From: Bacteroides stercorirosoris
GTDB lineage: Bacteria; Bacteroidota; Bacteroidia; Bacteroidales; Bacteroidaceae
Length of the DNA stretch: 64,000 nucleotides
NCBI RefSeq assembly: GCF_900142015.1
Contig: NZ_FQZN01000010.1
Location: 1-64,000, forward strand
Reading direction: 5' to 3'
The translations under genes and the position numbers were made by a program. The notes beneath the pieces are model-generated. The model had not been told where the DNA came from, made no database searches, and saw only the letters and a list, made by a program, of their open reading frames with translations. Below are positions 10,201 to 17,726 of this stretch, one piece after another; within the stretch, counting starts at the first letter, position 1; each line of letters starts with the position of its first letter.

Positions 10201-10975
10201 CTACACTTTCAGAAGCCAATACGTTCTTACCAGATATAGTTTCAGTAGCATCTATCATATTTGCCGACACCGTACCCGTAGCATCTACATTCTGAGTAGA
10301 CACGGTTTCAGAAGCCGTAATGTTTTTACCCGAAATGGTTTCTGTAGCGGAAATACTTTGACCCGATACTGATTCAGTGGCAGATACATTTTTCCCGGTT
10401 ATGTTTTCAGAAGCCGTAATATCTTGACCCGAAATAGTTTCTGTAGCGGAAATATTCTGAGCGGAAATATTACCGGATGCCTCTAAAGTATCGGTATGTA
10501 TTCCGTTCTCTACGTATAAACCACCTAACAGCCTTAATAGATGCTTCGTTTCGTCCGGGTTAAGCTTTGAAAGAAACTTCCCTTTTAAATCTTCATTGTT
10601 CGCCGCTATTTCCGATAATACCCGCAATGCAGACATAACATCAGTGTCAGATACTACATCCGCCTCTGTATCTTTCAACAGCAAGCGGTTTACGTGATTT
10701 CCTTTGATTTTTAAGCCATTGAGATAATTTACAATAGCCGTAATATCACTATCATCTTTCTTGCTAATAAATTCAGCCAACGCACGAAGCGCAGACAAAA
10801 CATTAGCGTCTGTAAAAGACCGAATATCATCTCTTTTAACGATATCAACACTTTCACCACTGCCACCACCTTGCATTATAGTAGTGCCGCCACTTGTATG
10901 AAGAACAGAAGCCCCAACCGGATATTTTTTTGACCGGGGCGTCGCAGGCATTGTTTTTGTTTTTATCTCAATCAT
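4241..10975 (-). CDS. Giant repeat-rich tail fibre/host-recognition protein
   Basis: This 2244-residue protein is the largest in the phage. The N-terminus (about 1-160) is globular. Residues about 165-290 are roughly 11-residue beta-type repeats (ATETISGKN-like). The centre is long Ala/Ser/Thr/Lys-rich stretches (units such as TKATAAANSAT) like the shaft repeats of lambda-type side tail fibres. Three compact domains are inserted: two related ones beginning GKMIYRDPSF (about residue 917) and GKMLYRDPTF (about 1677), and one beginning GGKNLIRYVTD (about 1300), which look like carbohydrate-binding beta-sandwiches. The C-terminus ends in a globular tip. The start overlaps the preceding tail gene by ATGA. 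It probably binds host surface glycans; the specific receptor is unknown. Confidence 0.85.
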   Translation of the reverse strand: MIEIKTKTMPATPRSKKYPVGASVLHTSGGTTIMQGGGSGESVDIVKRDDIRSFTDANVLSALRALAEFISKKDDSDITAIVNYLNGLKIKGNHVNRLLLKDTEADVVSDTDVMSALRVLSEIAANNEDLKGKFLSKLNPDETKHLLRLLGGLYVENGIHTDTLEASGNISAQNISATETISGQDITASENITGKNVSATESVSGQSISATETISGKNITASETVSTQNVDATGTVSANMIDATETISGKNVLASESVAGENITASNTASGKNVTAKETISGKNATISQKTTTLNLLVQALANVYDLNVSHVATLFQTVIKDYISSELYTPGLTGSGMKLYKAVSGDWNLELDNLTVRKAMTIFELIISKIRAVNGGLVVSPANGKVKSVLLTNDIYRLEIEGDMMFVADDLVRCQTFAKTGTKYYWVRITSVSGQYIFINKTEFTSSVPAVGDDLVQFGNKTNAARQGVLYLTASEDGKPRFSVLNGVNSTDLTGKIKVILGCLDGITDTAFSADSQPFGYGLYSANVFLKGIFVLRNGKTFEDELNGQITAVQTAFEIREGVISSKVTEATTAATNAKKSETSASTSASTATTKATAAASSATSASTSATTATTKANAAASSATAASGSATTAGQKATAAANSATAAAGSATAAQKAAESAETVLEEVTTKESSITQTAGQIATKVTEVNKKVTEATTAATTATTKATAAATSATNAKTSETNAGTKATAAANSATTAGTKATAAANSATAAAGSATNAKSSADSAAAKLTTITEKESSINQTASQISTKVTEVTKKATEAATSASNAASSATSASGSASTATTKATAAAGSAAAAATSATNAKSSADTAAAKLTTITQKESSINQTASSITTKVTEVNTKASQAATSATNAANSASTAGTKATAAANSAELALAMSKGKMIYRDPSFKSGLNSCSVYNNSGNGNVTVTRVSGIAGNPNSSGYCLKVKTTGTASPERGGFYWGATAKANRVLIVRLIANIPTGYTLKFATNALGTGASHKWLTAYVGTGKWEEYAYKIVCGASGTFSSTGFFYLSGGSAPTTAAPLEWHICYATMFDVTDAEIDYISDAAAKYTTKTEHTSSITQLSNSIELKVAKTDFNALGTRVSSAETTIKQHTDSIALKAAKTDVTALGTRMTAAEAKITPDAIKLTVKSQTETIAANAKQAAITDAAGKYTTKTEHSSSITQLNNSIALKVAKTDFNALGTRVGSAETTIKQHTDQIALKAAKTDVTALGTRVSAAEAKITPDAIKLTVKSQTDTIAANAASNAVNGIKIGGKNLIRYVTDTGAKYFTGSGATVTVTNGIVRGVSACSTAGWPRIFNSSVRNIVFELNTPYTVSFWVRSNIACTRSFGIAESGGTKAIFTKGTAITTAWTHVIYTFTPAIQVGTAHFFYIYTGSTSPNTDTTNWVEIKEVKLEKGNKATDWTPAPEDVDARITSVQTAFEIREGQISSKVTEATTAATNAKKSETSASTSASTATTKATAAASSATSASGSASTATTKANAAASSATAAATSATNAKSSADSAAAKLTTITQKESSINQTASQISTKVTEITTKATQAATSAANAKTSETNAGTKATAAANSATTAGTKATAAANSATAAATSATNAAASLTSVTTKQSEINATAAQITLKVTEVTTKTTQATNAAELATAMSKGKMLYRDPTFKDGKYNGTAVYLGTGATRSYVAVTGCPNPAVKAMKIVATQFNTATDKRITGFYFANTSRANAVFVVRIIANIPTGRNLNVSHNSYGTGGATKWLTSTAGAGKWTEYACKVTCGASGTFSTLNYFALTGGAAPTAAAPVTWYVAYATVFDVTDVDDTPSREEIKSGMTITAGGISIFGKELSLAGKVTFSSLDSAAQSTINGKATPAQVATAKSEAISTAATDATTKANNAKSAAISTAATDATTKANNAKSAAISTAATDATTKANNAKTAAISTAATDATTKANNALTNARNDVAVKLGYTSYTDMVNKATAKQTIIDGGFIRTSLIKADDIVTSTLLATKIAATEITTGKLTVTTGAKIGGWNVEGNSLAIRDESEAKILVEPSGYRFLRINDTKGTLMSIRADGVTGIGIYTQNKSGTCLSMIAQTGGTAVESYGSHTFGQRAGETWNAPGVLWAGRIVSNGTIESYWGNGCTVSSRRTGVGKYTITHELKHMQYYVMITGTPWSTDGERWVVGMIENRYDSYFSVRILDTGRGYVDAAFEVAIIGRNKF
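5040..5270 (-). repeat. Four tandem repeats in fibre C-terminal region
   Basis: About four copies of a roughly 60-base unit encode AISTAATDATTKANNAKSA with few changes. They form a third helical shaft element just before the C-terminal tip. Confidence 0.75.
5940..6570 (-). repeat. Ala/Thr/Ser-rich shaft repeats, block 2
   Basis: The second shaft block is closely similar in sequence to block 1, including the AFEIREGxISSKVTEATTAA lead-in. The two blocks are nearly identical over parts, so recombination between them could change fibre length. Confidence 0.7.
8215..9290 (-). repeat. Ala/Thr/Ser-rich shaft repeats, block 1
   Basis: Imperfect tandem repeats encode TKATAAA.SATSA-type units, interrupted by KESSINQTA.QI.TKVTEV segments repeated about every 70-80 residues. 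A second block at about 5940-6570 repeats the same units. Confidence 0.75.
10110..10480 (-). repeat. Approximately 11-codon beta repeats in the fibre gene
   Basis: About eleven degenerate units of 30-36 bases encode [ILV]xA(T/S)E(T/S)(I/V)SGxN. The regular spacing of small hydrophobics and Gly-Asn turns suggests a beta-solenoid shaft. Confidence 0.7.
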
Positions 10976-13026
10976 TGCAACTCTATCATTTTACATCTAA
11001 AACTGTTTGCGTAATAATCAATATCACCACCAGCGATAACAAACACTTTACCAGCCATAAATCTATCTGTTAAGCGCGTCAATGGTGTTATATCATTTAC
11101 ATTCTTTATTATCTGCGTTAATCCTATTTTGGTTGCTTTATATTGATTGATACACCGCGTTATTAATAGTTCTTCCGGGCGTATATTTTTATCAAGAATA
11201 CAGTTATACAGATTGTCTTTCAAATAATCATTACCTAACATAACCTTACTGTAACATGTACCATCATTATTGTATGATGATATCTTAAACTCTATTTCGT
11301 CCAATTCATTAATGTAACTTTCATTCAAGACGTTTTCATAGGTACGGTCTGAATTATCCGATAAATCGTCTAAATCATTTCTACGCTTATATTCCATCTT
11401 TAAGTCTTTGATGTAGTACCCGACACCTGCAAAAGACTCTGTATAATTTCCCGGTTGTGGTTGCAACGGAAACATTTTAAATTTCACGTCTCCGGTCAAA
11501 GGTTTCCCTTTAGGTAGTTCTATTACATACCCTGTTAACCCGTCATAAGGTTGGGATAACTTTTTCGTATTTTCAATAGATGCAAAGCCACTTCCCGCCA
11601 TGTCAGACAATGGAAATTTCACCTCAAAACGTTCTATTGCAGAGTTGTTTACAAAGCTACTTCCATTATAATAGTAGTCACCTATCGAAAATTCGCATAA
11701 TGCCCGCACATAACCATTTCTTTTTTTATCATCCGTAGATAAATCATCATTCTGAGTAACTTGTACAGAACAACTAATCGCCACAGCACCATCTAAATAA
11801 GCCGCTACAGGTAATTGTCTTTCAAAGGATAATATTGGCACGCGAGAAAGCCAAGTGTAGTTGCCATCACTTCTTTTAGTTCCCCTACGAACTTGCAATA
11901 AATTCTCCCAGTTATAATTAGATATGTCCGGCTCTCCATCAACAATTTTATATTCGCACCGTTTTATCACCATGCAACCCATTAAAGAATCTGGATTATT
12001 TTTATATGTCTCAAAATCTTCTTCTGAAAGGGGACTTCCTTTCGGATTATAGTGATACAAGTGATAAACATTTGGATAATAGAATCTTTTAGCTGTCACT
12101 TTATCCCCAGATTGTTTATCTTGCGAGGTATACAGTTTCAGTTTGTTCAAATCTTCATCCGGGAATATTTGTCCTACCGGGTAGTTACTGCATTTCACTG
12201 TCACTTTATTATAACCCGGAAGAATATCCAAGGAATGTTCAGAACCTGCAAAACCTATATTTTGAACTAACAATGTATTTACGCTAACCTCGGTTTTTGT
12301 TTCCAGCATTACATCATATTTATAATAGACACCCGAATGGTCTATATCAACAAAGTAAAGGTCACCTTTCCAGTCTACACATGTCCAGTTAAGAAACTTA
12401 CAGATTTCTTCTAATACTTCTTTCAATTTCATTGGCTTATCATCTTCATCAAAGAAGTTCTGTTCACTTAGTGTCATTTCGGAAAGGATGTTTTCAGAGG
12501 TAGAATAAGCCTCTTTATTAGACGCGTAAACATGCGGAATATAAACAGAATTGTACCGTCCGGAAGCCGTAGAAATACACCGCTGTAATAAATGCCAGAT
12601 AGAAACAAATTCTTTATCTTTCCCTTCAATTGTGTAGTCTATAAATTCCAGCACCGACATAGCCGAAATACATTCTACTTCAAGCACAAATATTTCTGAC
12701 GCATAATCTTGCGTGTATAGCTCCGGTTTGGTAAAGCCACACCAAACCGGAACGCCATCACACAATAAAGTAACACGGTATTGCTGATAATTAACCGAAA
12801 AAAGTTGTTGCAAATAGTCGTTACCCGCTATTCTTATCGTAGCAGTTGATAAGCGTGTAGGTGTATATACAAACCTTTCATCATCAATAGAAACGGTGAA
12901 AGGTTCGTCACCGGATGCAGTTAAAGAAATAACATCTCCGGTATAACCATCTTTTTGTATTTCAATCTCATATCTATGCCCGTCTATCGACGTGAAAGGT
13001 ATTATATAGATAGTTTCGTAGCTCAT
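10972..13026 (-). CDS. Tail tip / baseplate-hub-like protein
   Basis: This 684-residue protein lies between tape measure and fibre, where siphophages encode the distal tail and tail-associated proteins. I see no enzymatic motif. The N-terminus (YIIPFTSIDGHRYEIEIQKDGYTG) starts a beta-rich domain typical of Bacteroides phage tail-tip proteins. It overlaps both neighbours by 4 bases (ATGA), which indicates tight translational coupling. Assignment to the tail tip is from gene order and size. Confidence 0.65.
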   Translation of the reverse strand: MSYETIYIIPFTSIDGHRYEIEIQKDGYTGDVISLTASGDEPFTVSIDDERFVYTPTRLSTATIRIAGNDYLQQLFSVNYQQYRVTLLCDGVPVWCGFTKPELYTQDYASEIFVLEVECISAMSVLEFIDYTIEGKDKEFVSIWHLLQRCISTASGRYNSVYIPHVYASNKEAYSTSENILSEMTLSEQNFFDEDDKPMKLKEVLEEICKFLNWTCVDWKGDLYFVDIDHSGVYYKYDVMLETKTEVSVNTLLVQNIGFAGSEHSLDILPGYNKVTVKCSNYPVGQIFPDEDLNKLKLYTSQDKQSGDKVTAKRFYYPNVYHLYHYNPKGSPLSEEDFETYKNNPDSLMGCMVIKRCEYKIVDGEPDISNYNWENLLQVRRGTKRSDGNYTWLSRVPILSFERQLPVAAYLDGAVAISCSVQVTQNDDLSTDDKKRNGYVRALCEFSIGDYYYNGSSFVNNSAIERFEVKFPLSDMAGSGFASIENTKKLSQPYDGLTGYVIELPKGKPLTGDVKFKMFPLQPQPGNYTESFAGVGYYIKDLKMEYKRRNDLDDLSDNSDRTYENVLNESYINELDEIEFKISSYNNDGTCYSKVMLGNDYLKDNLYNCILDKNIRPEELLITRCINQYKATKIGLTQIIKNVNDITPLTRLTDRFMAGKVFVIAGGDIDYYANSFRCKMIELQ

Positions 13027-15341
13027 AGTTTTTTCCCTGTCCGTTTCATGTAATTATTTAATGCTAAATACAAAGTATCTCCCCTTACTGTAATGTTGCT
13101 AGATAACCGTATTTCGCTATTTTCGGGTAATGGTGAAATAGTCCGAGACAATGAGTCATACATGCCACTATTTAATATTTTGAACAAATTGCCCTGTTGT
13201 GACCCGTTCAAAATCATTTCACCACTATTCAATAAAGCCGGAACTTTATCACCCGCAAACGACGTGCCGGGAACGATACCGCCTGTTGCGAAATGTGGCA
13301 TACTTGACATAGCAGCAATAATAGCGGCAACCCCAGCTAAACCTAATGCAATTCCAACAAATGGAATGCTTGAATGCGCCGACATAACCTTAGCACCTGC
13401 ATTAACAACCTCAGCAGTTGTATTCTTATTTGTAGTAGCTGTATCTTGTTCCTTCACCCCCATCATTCCAAGAATAGCCGGGGTAGCCTGCGCAATAGCC
13501 ATCAAAAGTGTACTGCCCCATTGCAAAGCAGAAGCTGTATTTTCATCAAACAGACTAGATAAACTACCCATCATATCACCAATTCCAGAAAGAGAGTCAG
13601 CGAAATCATTATTCAAGTCTACATCTTCCTTTTTAAAGATGGGTTCGTACTTAGGAAGTTTGATACCACTTATATCAGTAGCATTAGAACCCTTAGTTAT
13701 CTGCTTTCCCTTCCTGTCTATACTGCCATTATTCAGTACACCCGCCATTTCTGACGACATATCAGATTTCACACTAACATTTGCAGTAATCTGAACTTTC
13801 TTCGCTTCAAGTTCATCAATAGTATTTTGTACGGCAATACGTGCTTGTTCCGTCGTAGTATTTATTAATAATGTATTCTGCTTTAAAATATCTTCCTCTA
13901 CGGAAACATATTCGGAAAAATCCTTTTTCGTTTTGGAATCTACGCTATTTGTCTGAATCTCCTTTTCTATCGAAACTTTTAACTTGATTTTCTTTTCTTC
14001 AAGCTCACTAATTGTTTTCTGTACAGCAACACGCGCTTGCTCAGTAGTTGCGTTTGTCAGTTCCTTACTTTTAGCCGAAATTTCCTTGTCTACATTAATA
14101 TACTCCGAGAACTGTTTTTGCGCTTTGGTCGCATCCAATTTATTTTCCCCGTACTTATCCCTAAATATTTCTTTCTCTGTTGCAATATTTAAATTTATCT
14201 TCCGCGCTTCAAGCTCACTAATTGTTTTCTGTATTTCTGCACGCGCTTGCACGGTTGTAGCGTTTAATAATTCTTTGTTCTTAGCTGCTATCTGTTCGTT
14301 CAAAAAACCAGCAGAGCCAGCAGGTGACGGCGTAGGCTTTGTTCCGGTAGGCGTAGACGAACCGCTATACACTTTATATCCTTCCAAACTGGCTACAGCC
14401 GTAAAGCCTTTAACTGCCTTGTTTGCATTATTAAATTCGTTAGCAGTTTCGTTATATTCTCTAGCTGTGGATTTTAATGCAGAATTTAATTGGTAATATT
14501 GGGTTATTTTAGCAGCTATATCTTTTAACTCATCATCACTATATTTTTCAAGCATTGTGTGAGTAATAATATTCTGTTTTTGTACTTGTGCCAGTTGGTC
14601 TATACCTTCCTTGTCATCCTTATGTGCCTTACTCCAAGCAGTATAATTATTAGTTCCTCTCATAGCACGCTCCTTAACAATCGTCCTACTTTCTGGGTTT
14701 AACAAGTCAACTTCAAAGGAATTAAGCAAGTCTTCTAATGTGATTTGAATGTTAGCACCAGTCCTAGATTCTACAGCTTTACTTGCAGCTTCTATTAATT
14801 GTTTTTGCAGAGTCTGATTATTATTTTGTTGATTTTCTAATGCCATTCGCCATTTATCAAAAGCAACACTTCTTTCATCCACGCTAGCGAACTTATTTTT
14901 AGCTATATATTGTGCGTCTGCTATTTCTGATTGATTTTTGGCAGAATACACACCGTAGCTTATTTGCGTATTTCCTAATTGGTCAATAGCGCTATATGCT
15001 TCTTTTGCCTTGTCTATAACGCTTCCCAGCCCAGACAAAAAATTATCAAAAGTGCCAGTTCCTAAAGAATAGAAAAATTCATCTACAGAAGTTTTTAAAG
15101 CAGCCATATTACTAGCCGTCATATCCCCTAACGTCTGACTACTATTCAGAACTCTATTAAATGCCTCACCTGCTCCCATAGCTATACCTAAAGTACCAGC
15201 AAATTTAAGTACGCCAGCCCCGGCAGTTTTCGCCATGTTGCTAATACCGCCTTGAAAACTATTCACGCTAGACTTTGAGCGGTCTAATTTAGCGTCAAAG
15301 TTTTTGGTATCTAAAAGTAAACGAGTAATTATATCAGCCAT
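13023..15341 (-). CDS. Tail tape measure protein
   Basis: A 772-residue protein that sets tail length and helps DNA passage. The N-terminus starts MADIITRLLLDTKNFDAKL followed by a Gly/Ala hydrophobic segment. The middle (about 350-520) has three similar helical repeats containing TISELEAKKI-type units, the last two spaced about 54 residues apart. A hydrophobic stretch lies at about 640-690, and the C-terminus contains GDKVPALLNSGEMILN, a recurring tape-measure C-terminal motif. It follows the chaperone pair, the standard order. Confidence 0.9.
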   Translation of the reverse strand: MADIITRLLLDTKNFDAKLDRSKSSVNSFQGGISNMAKTAGAGVLKFAGTLGIAMGAGEAFNRVLNSSQTLGDMTASNMAALKTSVDEFFYSLGTGTFDNFLSGLGSVIDKAKEAYSAIDQLGNTQISYGVYSAKNQSEIADAQYIAKNKFASVDERSVAFDKWRMALENQQNNNQTLQKQLIEAASKAVESRTGANIQITLEDLLNSFEVDLLNPESRTIVKERAMRGTNNYTAWSKAHKDDKEGIDQLAQVQKQNIITHTMLEKYSDDELKDIAAKITQYYQLNSALKSTAREYNETANEFNNANKAVKGFTAVASLEGYKVYSGSSTPTGTKPTPSPAGSAGFLNEQIAAKNKELLNATTVQARAEIQKTISELEARKINLNIATEKEIFRDKYGENKLDATKAQKQFSEYINVDKEISAKSKELTNATTEQARVAVQKTISELEEKKIKLKVSIEKEIQTNSVDSKTKKDFSEYVSVEEDILKQNTLLINTTTEQARIAVQNTIDELEAKKVQITANVSVKSDMSSEMAGVLNNGSIDRKGKQITKGSNATDISGIKLPKYEPIFKKEDVDLNNDFADSLSGIGDMMGSLSSLFDENTASALQWGSTLLMAIAQATPAILGMMGVKEQDTATTNKNTTAEVVNAGAKVMSAHSSIPFVGIALGLAGVAAIIAAMSSMPHFATGGIVPGTSFAGDKVPALLNSGEMILNGSQQGNLFKILNSGMYDSLSRTISPLPENSEIRLSSNITVRGDTLYLALNNYMKRTGKKL

Positions 15342-15345
15342 TTTC

Positions 15346-15681
15346 CTAAAGAGTTTTTTCTATTTGTTTTGCCATCTCACGCAGGCGTTTCATATCTTCA
15401 TCTGAAACGCTTGTATCTTTAATTTCTATATCTTCGCTGTCCCACGGGAAACGGATTATATCAGTCTGTTTCAGTTTCTTCGTGCTATTTGCCTGCGCTA
15501 TTATATAACCAAGTATGCGCGTTTGCTCCCACGTCTCACGATTACGGCGATAGAAGCCAGCAAGAAATGTTTCTATCTCTCCGAATGTCATTTTATACAA
15601 AAAGTATTCGGGAGATATACCGCCCTCACCTACTACACGCTCGTATAACTCATGTACGCTTACCGGATTTTCTTTTTTTTT
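15346..15681 (-). CDS. Tail assembly chaperone GT extension (read by -1 frameshift)
   Basis: This frame has no good start of its own; the shorter frame sometimes called here would begin at a TTG at 15600. It is open without a stop all the way back to the A9-G run at 15681-15672 in the upstream gene. A -1 slip there fuses it to gpG, giving a product of about 209 residues (ATG at 15974 to stop at 15346; 629 bases plus one re-read base = 210 codons). Between slip and the TTG it encodes a plausible peptide (ENPVSVHELYERVVGEGG). This matches the G/GT chaperone architecture immediately before the tape measure gene. Confidence 0.8.
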   Translation of the reverse strand, partial: KKKENPVSVHELYERVVGEGGISPEYFLYKMTFGEIETFLAGFYRRNRETWEQTRILGYIIAQANSTKKLKQTDIIRFPWDSEDIEIKDTSVSDEDMKRLREMAKQIEKTL

Positions 15682-15974
15682 GAGCCTTTTTTATTGTTAG
15701 CTTCGGCGGTTTGCTGCTGTAAGGTCAGTTCGTCAACGACGAACGATTTATAAACATTAAATAAACTTGGGTCTGTATCGCAAAGGTCTATAAACTCCGA
15801 AAACGGCATAAAGAAAGTTTCATTATTGGCAATTAATGTACTGTAAAACAATACATACTCATCTATCAATTTACCGAAGACAAACGGTTTGCCTGTAATC
15901 TCCTCATAAACAAAGAAGTTCTTTAGGATATTCTTTAAAATGTATTCTACGTTTTTAATAATAATCTTTTTCAT
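15660..15974 (-). CDS. Tail assembly chaperone G
   Basis: A 104-residue protein between tail tube and tape measure, ending in a Lys-rich tail that is created by the slippery run. The ATG at 15974 (MKKIIIKNVEY) is preferred over an in-frame non-ATG start at 16019, because that longer frame runs through a hairpin downstream of the tail tube gene. It is expected to bind the tape measure protein during tail assembly together with the frameshifted GT form. Family assignment is by position, size and frameshift, not by sequence motif. Confidence 0.8.
   Translation of the reverse strand: MKKIIIKNVEYILKNILKNFFVYEEITGKPFVFGKLIDEYVLFYSTLIANNETFFMPFSEFIDLCDTDPSLFNVYKSFVVDELTLQQQTAEANNKKGSKKKKIR
15672..15681 (-). 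promoter_or_regulatory. Slippery sequence for programmed -1 frameshift
   Basis: On the minus strand, A AAA AAA AAG occurs in frame as TCA AAA AAA AAG, giving two overlapping slippery heptamers. The zero frame stops six codons before or at 15660 (TAA), while the -1 frame stays open for a further 100 codons. No test of the downstream RNA structure was possible. Confidence 0.75.
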
Positions 15975-15991
15975 ACATGATAAATTAGAAA

Positions 15992-16009
15992 GGGCGGCTT
16001 TCACCGCCC
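15992..16009 (-). terminator. Hairpin after the tail tube gene
   Basis: A perfect 6-bp GGGCGG/CCGCCC stem with a 6-base loop is followed on the minus strand by TTTCTAATTT. The T-run is weak, so it may act as a partial terminator or as a 3'-end stabiliser of a strongly expressed message. Confidence 0.6.
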
Positions 16010-16027
16010 CAATTAGCAATAATAAGG

Positions 16028-16513
16028 TTACTTAGATTTATTCTCACCTGCCCCACTAGACGCAGGCGCAGGTTCAGCCGCGGGCGCAAGTGCACCAGTA
16101 CCATCAAGCGATACGGAAAAAGTTGCCTTATCTCCGTCAGGTGCATTCAGTTCCAAAGATGTGATAACAGCCTTACCTTTGTATGGCTTTGCGGGTAAAG
16201 TCCAACCAGCGGCAGGCATTTCATTTCCTTTGTTCTTCGGTATACCGAAAGCTATTTCAACAGGTTCAGCCGCAACAAACAAGGCAAACAATTTATCATA
16301 ACCGTTAATGTCCTCATCTGCACTGAAACAGTTATCGCTAGAACAGTTCCAAGCAAGTTTCTTTATACTCTTTTCGTTCCACATTCCACTATCTTTGCTT
16401 TGTGTGTCAATCGTTTCAGCCGATAGTCCTAATTTACACGATGTTGCAAGCGCGATTGCTTTCCCGCCAATGAACAACATCAAATCTTTTCCTAATACTT
16501 GTTTTGCTGACAT
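16028..16513 (-). CDS. Major tail (tube) protein
   Basis: A 161-residue protein with the beta-rich tail tube pattern (KDLMLFIGGKAIALATSCKL, a central SSDNCFSADEDINGYD, and a C-terminal sandwich ending FSVSLDGTGAL). The last 20 residues are a flexible Ala/Pro/Ser linker. It is placed between the tail completion gene and the chaperones, and is followed by a stable hairpin, as expected for an abundant structural protein. Confidence 0.85.
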   Translation of the reverse strand: MSAKQVLGKDLMLFIGGKAIALATSCKLGLSAETIDTQSKDSGMWNEKSIKKLAWNCSSDNCFSADEDINGYDKLFALFVAAEPVEIAFGIPKNKGNEMPAAGWTLPAKPYKGKAVITSLELNAPDGDKATFSVSLDGTGALAPAAEPAPASSGAGENKSK

Positions 16514-16524
16514 ATAATTTAATT

Positions 16525-16920
16525 TTAAATGTTTGGTTCAGTCTCAAATGAGAATGTAAGTCGCTGAATAAATGTATCTTCCGCAAATGATTCATCGGTA
16601 GAAATCAATACTGCATCAACAACAGAGAACATTTTATATTCGCCTGTTTTTCGCTCAATCAAAGAGCGTACTTCCTCCGCTATAGCAACAGACCGCAGAT
16701 ATTTATTATCTGCTACAACTATCTCAACCTCCACATTGTCACCTGTAGCATACCTATCTTTCGTTACATTAGGAACGAGAGAGTTTCTTTTATACAGAAT
16801 GAACGGAAAAGTAGTTTCCTGCACCGTTGACAACGGGAATATTTTATCTTCTACAAGCTCTTTGAGGCTTGCAGACGACGCTAATTTTTCGTATATATGT
16901 GCACCGATAGATAAGCTCAT
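16525..16920 (-). CDS. Tail completion protein (DUF3168-like)
   Basis: A 131-residue protein that resembles the DUF3168 / tail terminator family: a short helical N-terminus, TTFPFILYKRNS, then alternating strands and a C-terminal FIQRLTFSFETE. Gene order HK97 gp10-like, this gene, then tail tube supports a role capping or joining the tail. Confidence 0.8.
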   Translation of the reverse strand: MSLSIGAHIYEKLASSASLKELVEDKIFPLSTVQETTFPFILYKRNSLVPNVTKDRYATGDNVEVEIVVADNKYLRSVAIAEEVRSLIERKTGEYKMFSVVDAVLISTDESFAEDTFIQRLTFSFETEPNI

Positions 16921-16921
16921 T

Positions 16922-17416
16922 TTACTTATTCTTATTTATTACCTTATTTATTGAATCTAATATATTTTGTTGCAAAGCGTCTTCTGCCTCTTTCTTCTTC
17001 GCGTTAACCGCGTCGCTAAAAAAGTTGTAAGCTTTCATAGTACCCCTATTCGCCCCTTTCTTGGTAGCGCGTTCTACCGTACCCAATTCAATGAAACGGA
17101 GAACGTAAGCGCGTGCACCTTTTTTCCTTTTATTCAGCAAATCAATGCGTGCGCCGCCTGCATCCCTATAGACCGCTAAATTGATATCATTCTTCAACGG
17201 CTTATAAGTCGTACCTTTCTTAGTAACCGACTTATTCGCATTCGGTATTAAGGAAACTAATCTGTTTTGAGCTTCCTTTCTAATTATTAATGCAGACTTA
17301 CGAATAGCCGACTTTATAGCTTTTTTAGCATCCTTATCATTTAGCTGTGTCAACAGTCTATTTACTTGCTCCACGTCAACGCTGACCCTGTGCCCGGATA
17401 TGATTTCATTACTCAT
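16922..17416 (-). CDS. HK97 gp10-like head-tail joining protein
   Basis: A 164-residue basic protein. It has a central helix rich in Lys/Arg (KKAIKSAIRKSALIIRKEAQNRL) and the typical ARAYVLRFIELGTVERATKKG segment of the gp10 family (RFIEfGT). It overlaps the head-closure gene by 8 bases and is 2 bases from the tail completion gene, so the connector genes are translationally coupled. Confidence 0.85.
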   Translation of the reverse strand: MSNEIISGHRVSVDVEQVNRLLTQLNDKDAKKAIKSAIRKSALIIRKEAQNRLVSLIPNANKSVTKKGTTYKPLKNDINLAVYRDAGGARIDLLNKRKKGARAYVLRFIELGTVERATKKGANRGTMKAYNFFSDAVNAKKKEAEDALQQNILDSINKVINKNK

Positions 17417-17726
17417 TTATTAACTCTGCTTGTATGATTGTACACTGTTGTAGTCTATCGCGATTGATGGAGATGATTTTATATTTTCTTCCTTCATAAA
17501 TAAAAATCATTTTCTCATGCACATCTCTACAATACCTTATTTTACAGGTTATCGCCAGCGGGTTAAATACTTCACCGTTTACCAGTGTCCGGTTGCCGGA
17601 TGCAAACCTCACATCAGCGCGCTTTGAAAATACATCTACCCAATTGTCCGAAAAACCGCCCAATTCGTCACGTTGCGTTTTACTCTCTTGAAAGCGAATT
17701 ATTTCTCTTAGTAGCCCTGCCTGCAT
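17409..17726 (-). CDS. Head closure protein (SPP1 gp16 / HK97 gp9-like)
   Basis: A 105-residue beta-rich protein. The pattern LLREIIRFQE...DELGGFSDNWVDVFSKRADV followed by CKIRYCRDVHEKMIFIYEGRKYKIISI is characteristic of the phage head-tail adaptor family. It shares one base with the upstream connector gene. Confidence 0.88.
   Translation of the reverse strand: MQAGLLREIIRFQESKTQRDELGGFSDNWVDVFSKRADVRFASGNRTLVNGEVFNPLAITCKIRYCRDVHEKMIFIYEGRKYKIISINRDRLQQCTIIQAELINE

Noticed and set aside
4241..10975. Diversity-generating retroelement acting on the fibre
   Set aside because: No reverse transcriptase frame or template-repeat pair with adenine-biased changes is visible in the window.
15346..15600. 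Independent 84-residue gene starting at TTG 15600
   Set aside because: The frame is open upstream to the slippery run in gpG and encodes a plausible continuous peptide, so -1 frameshift fusion is the better explanation.
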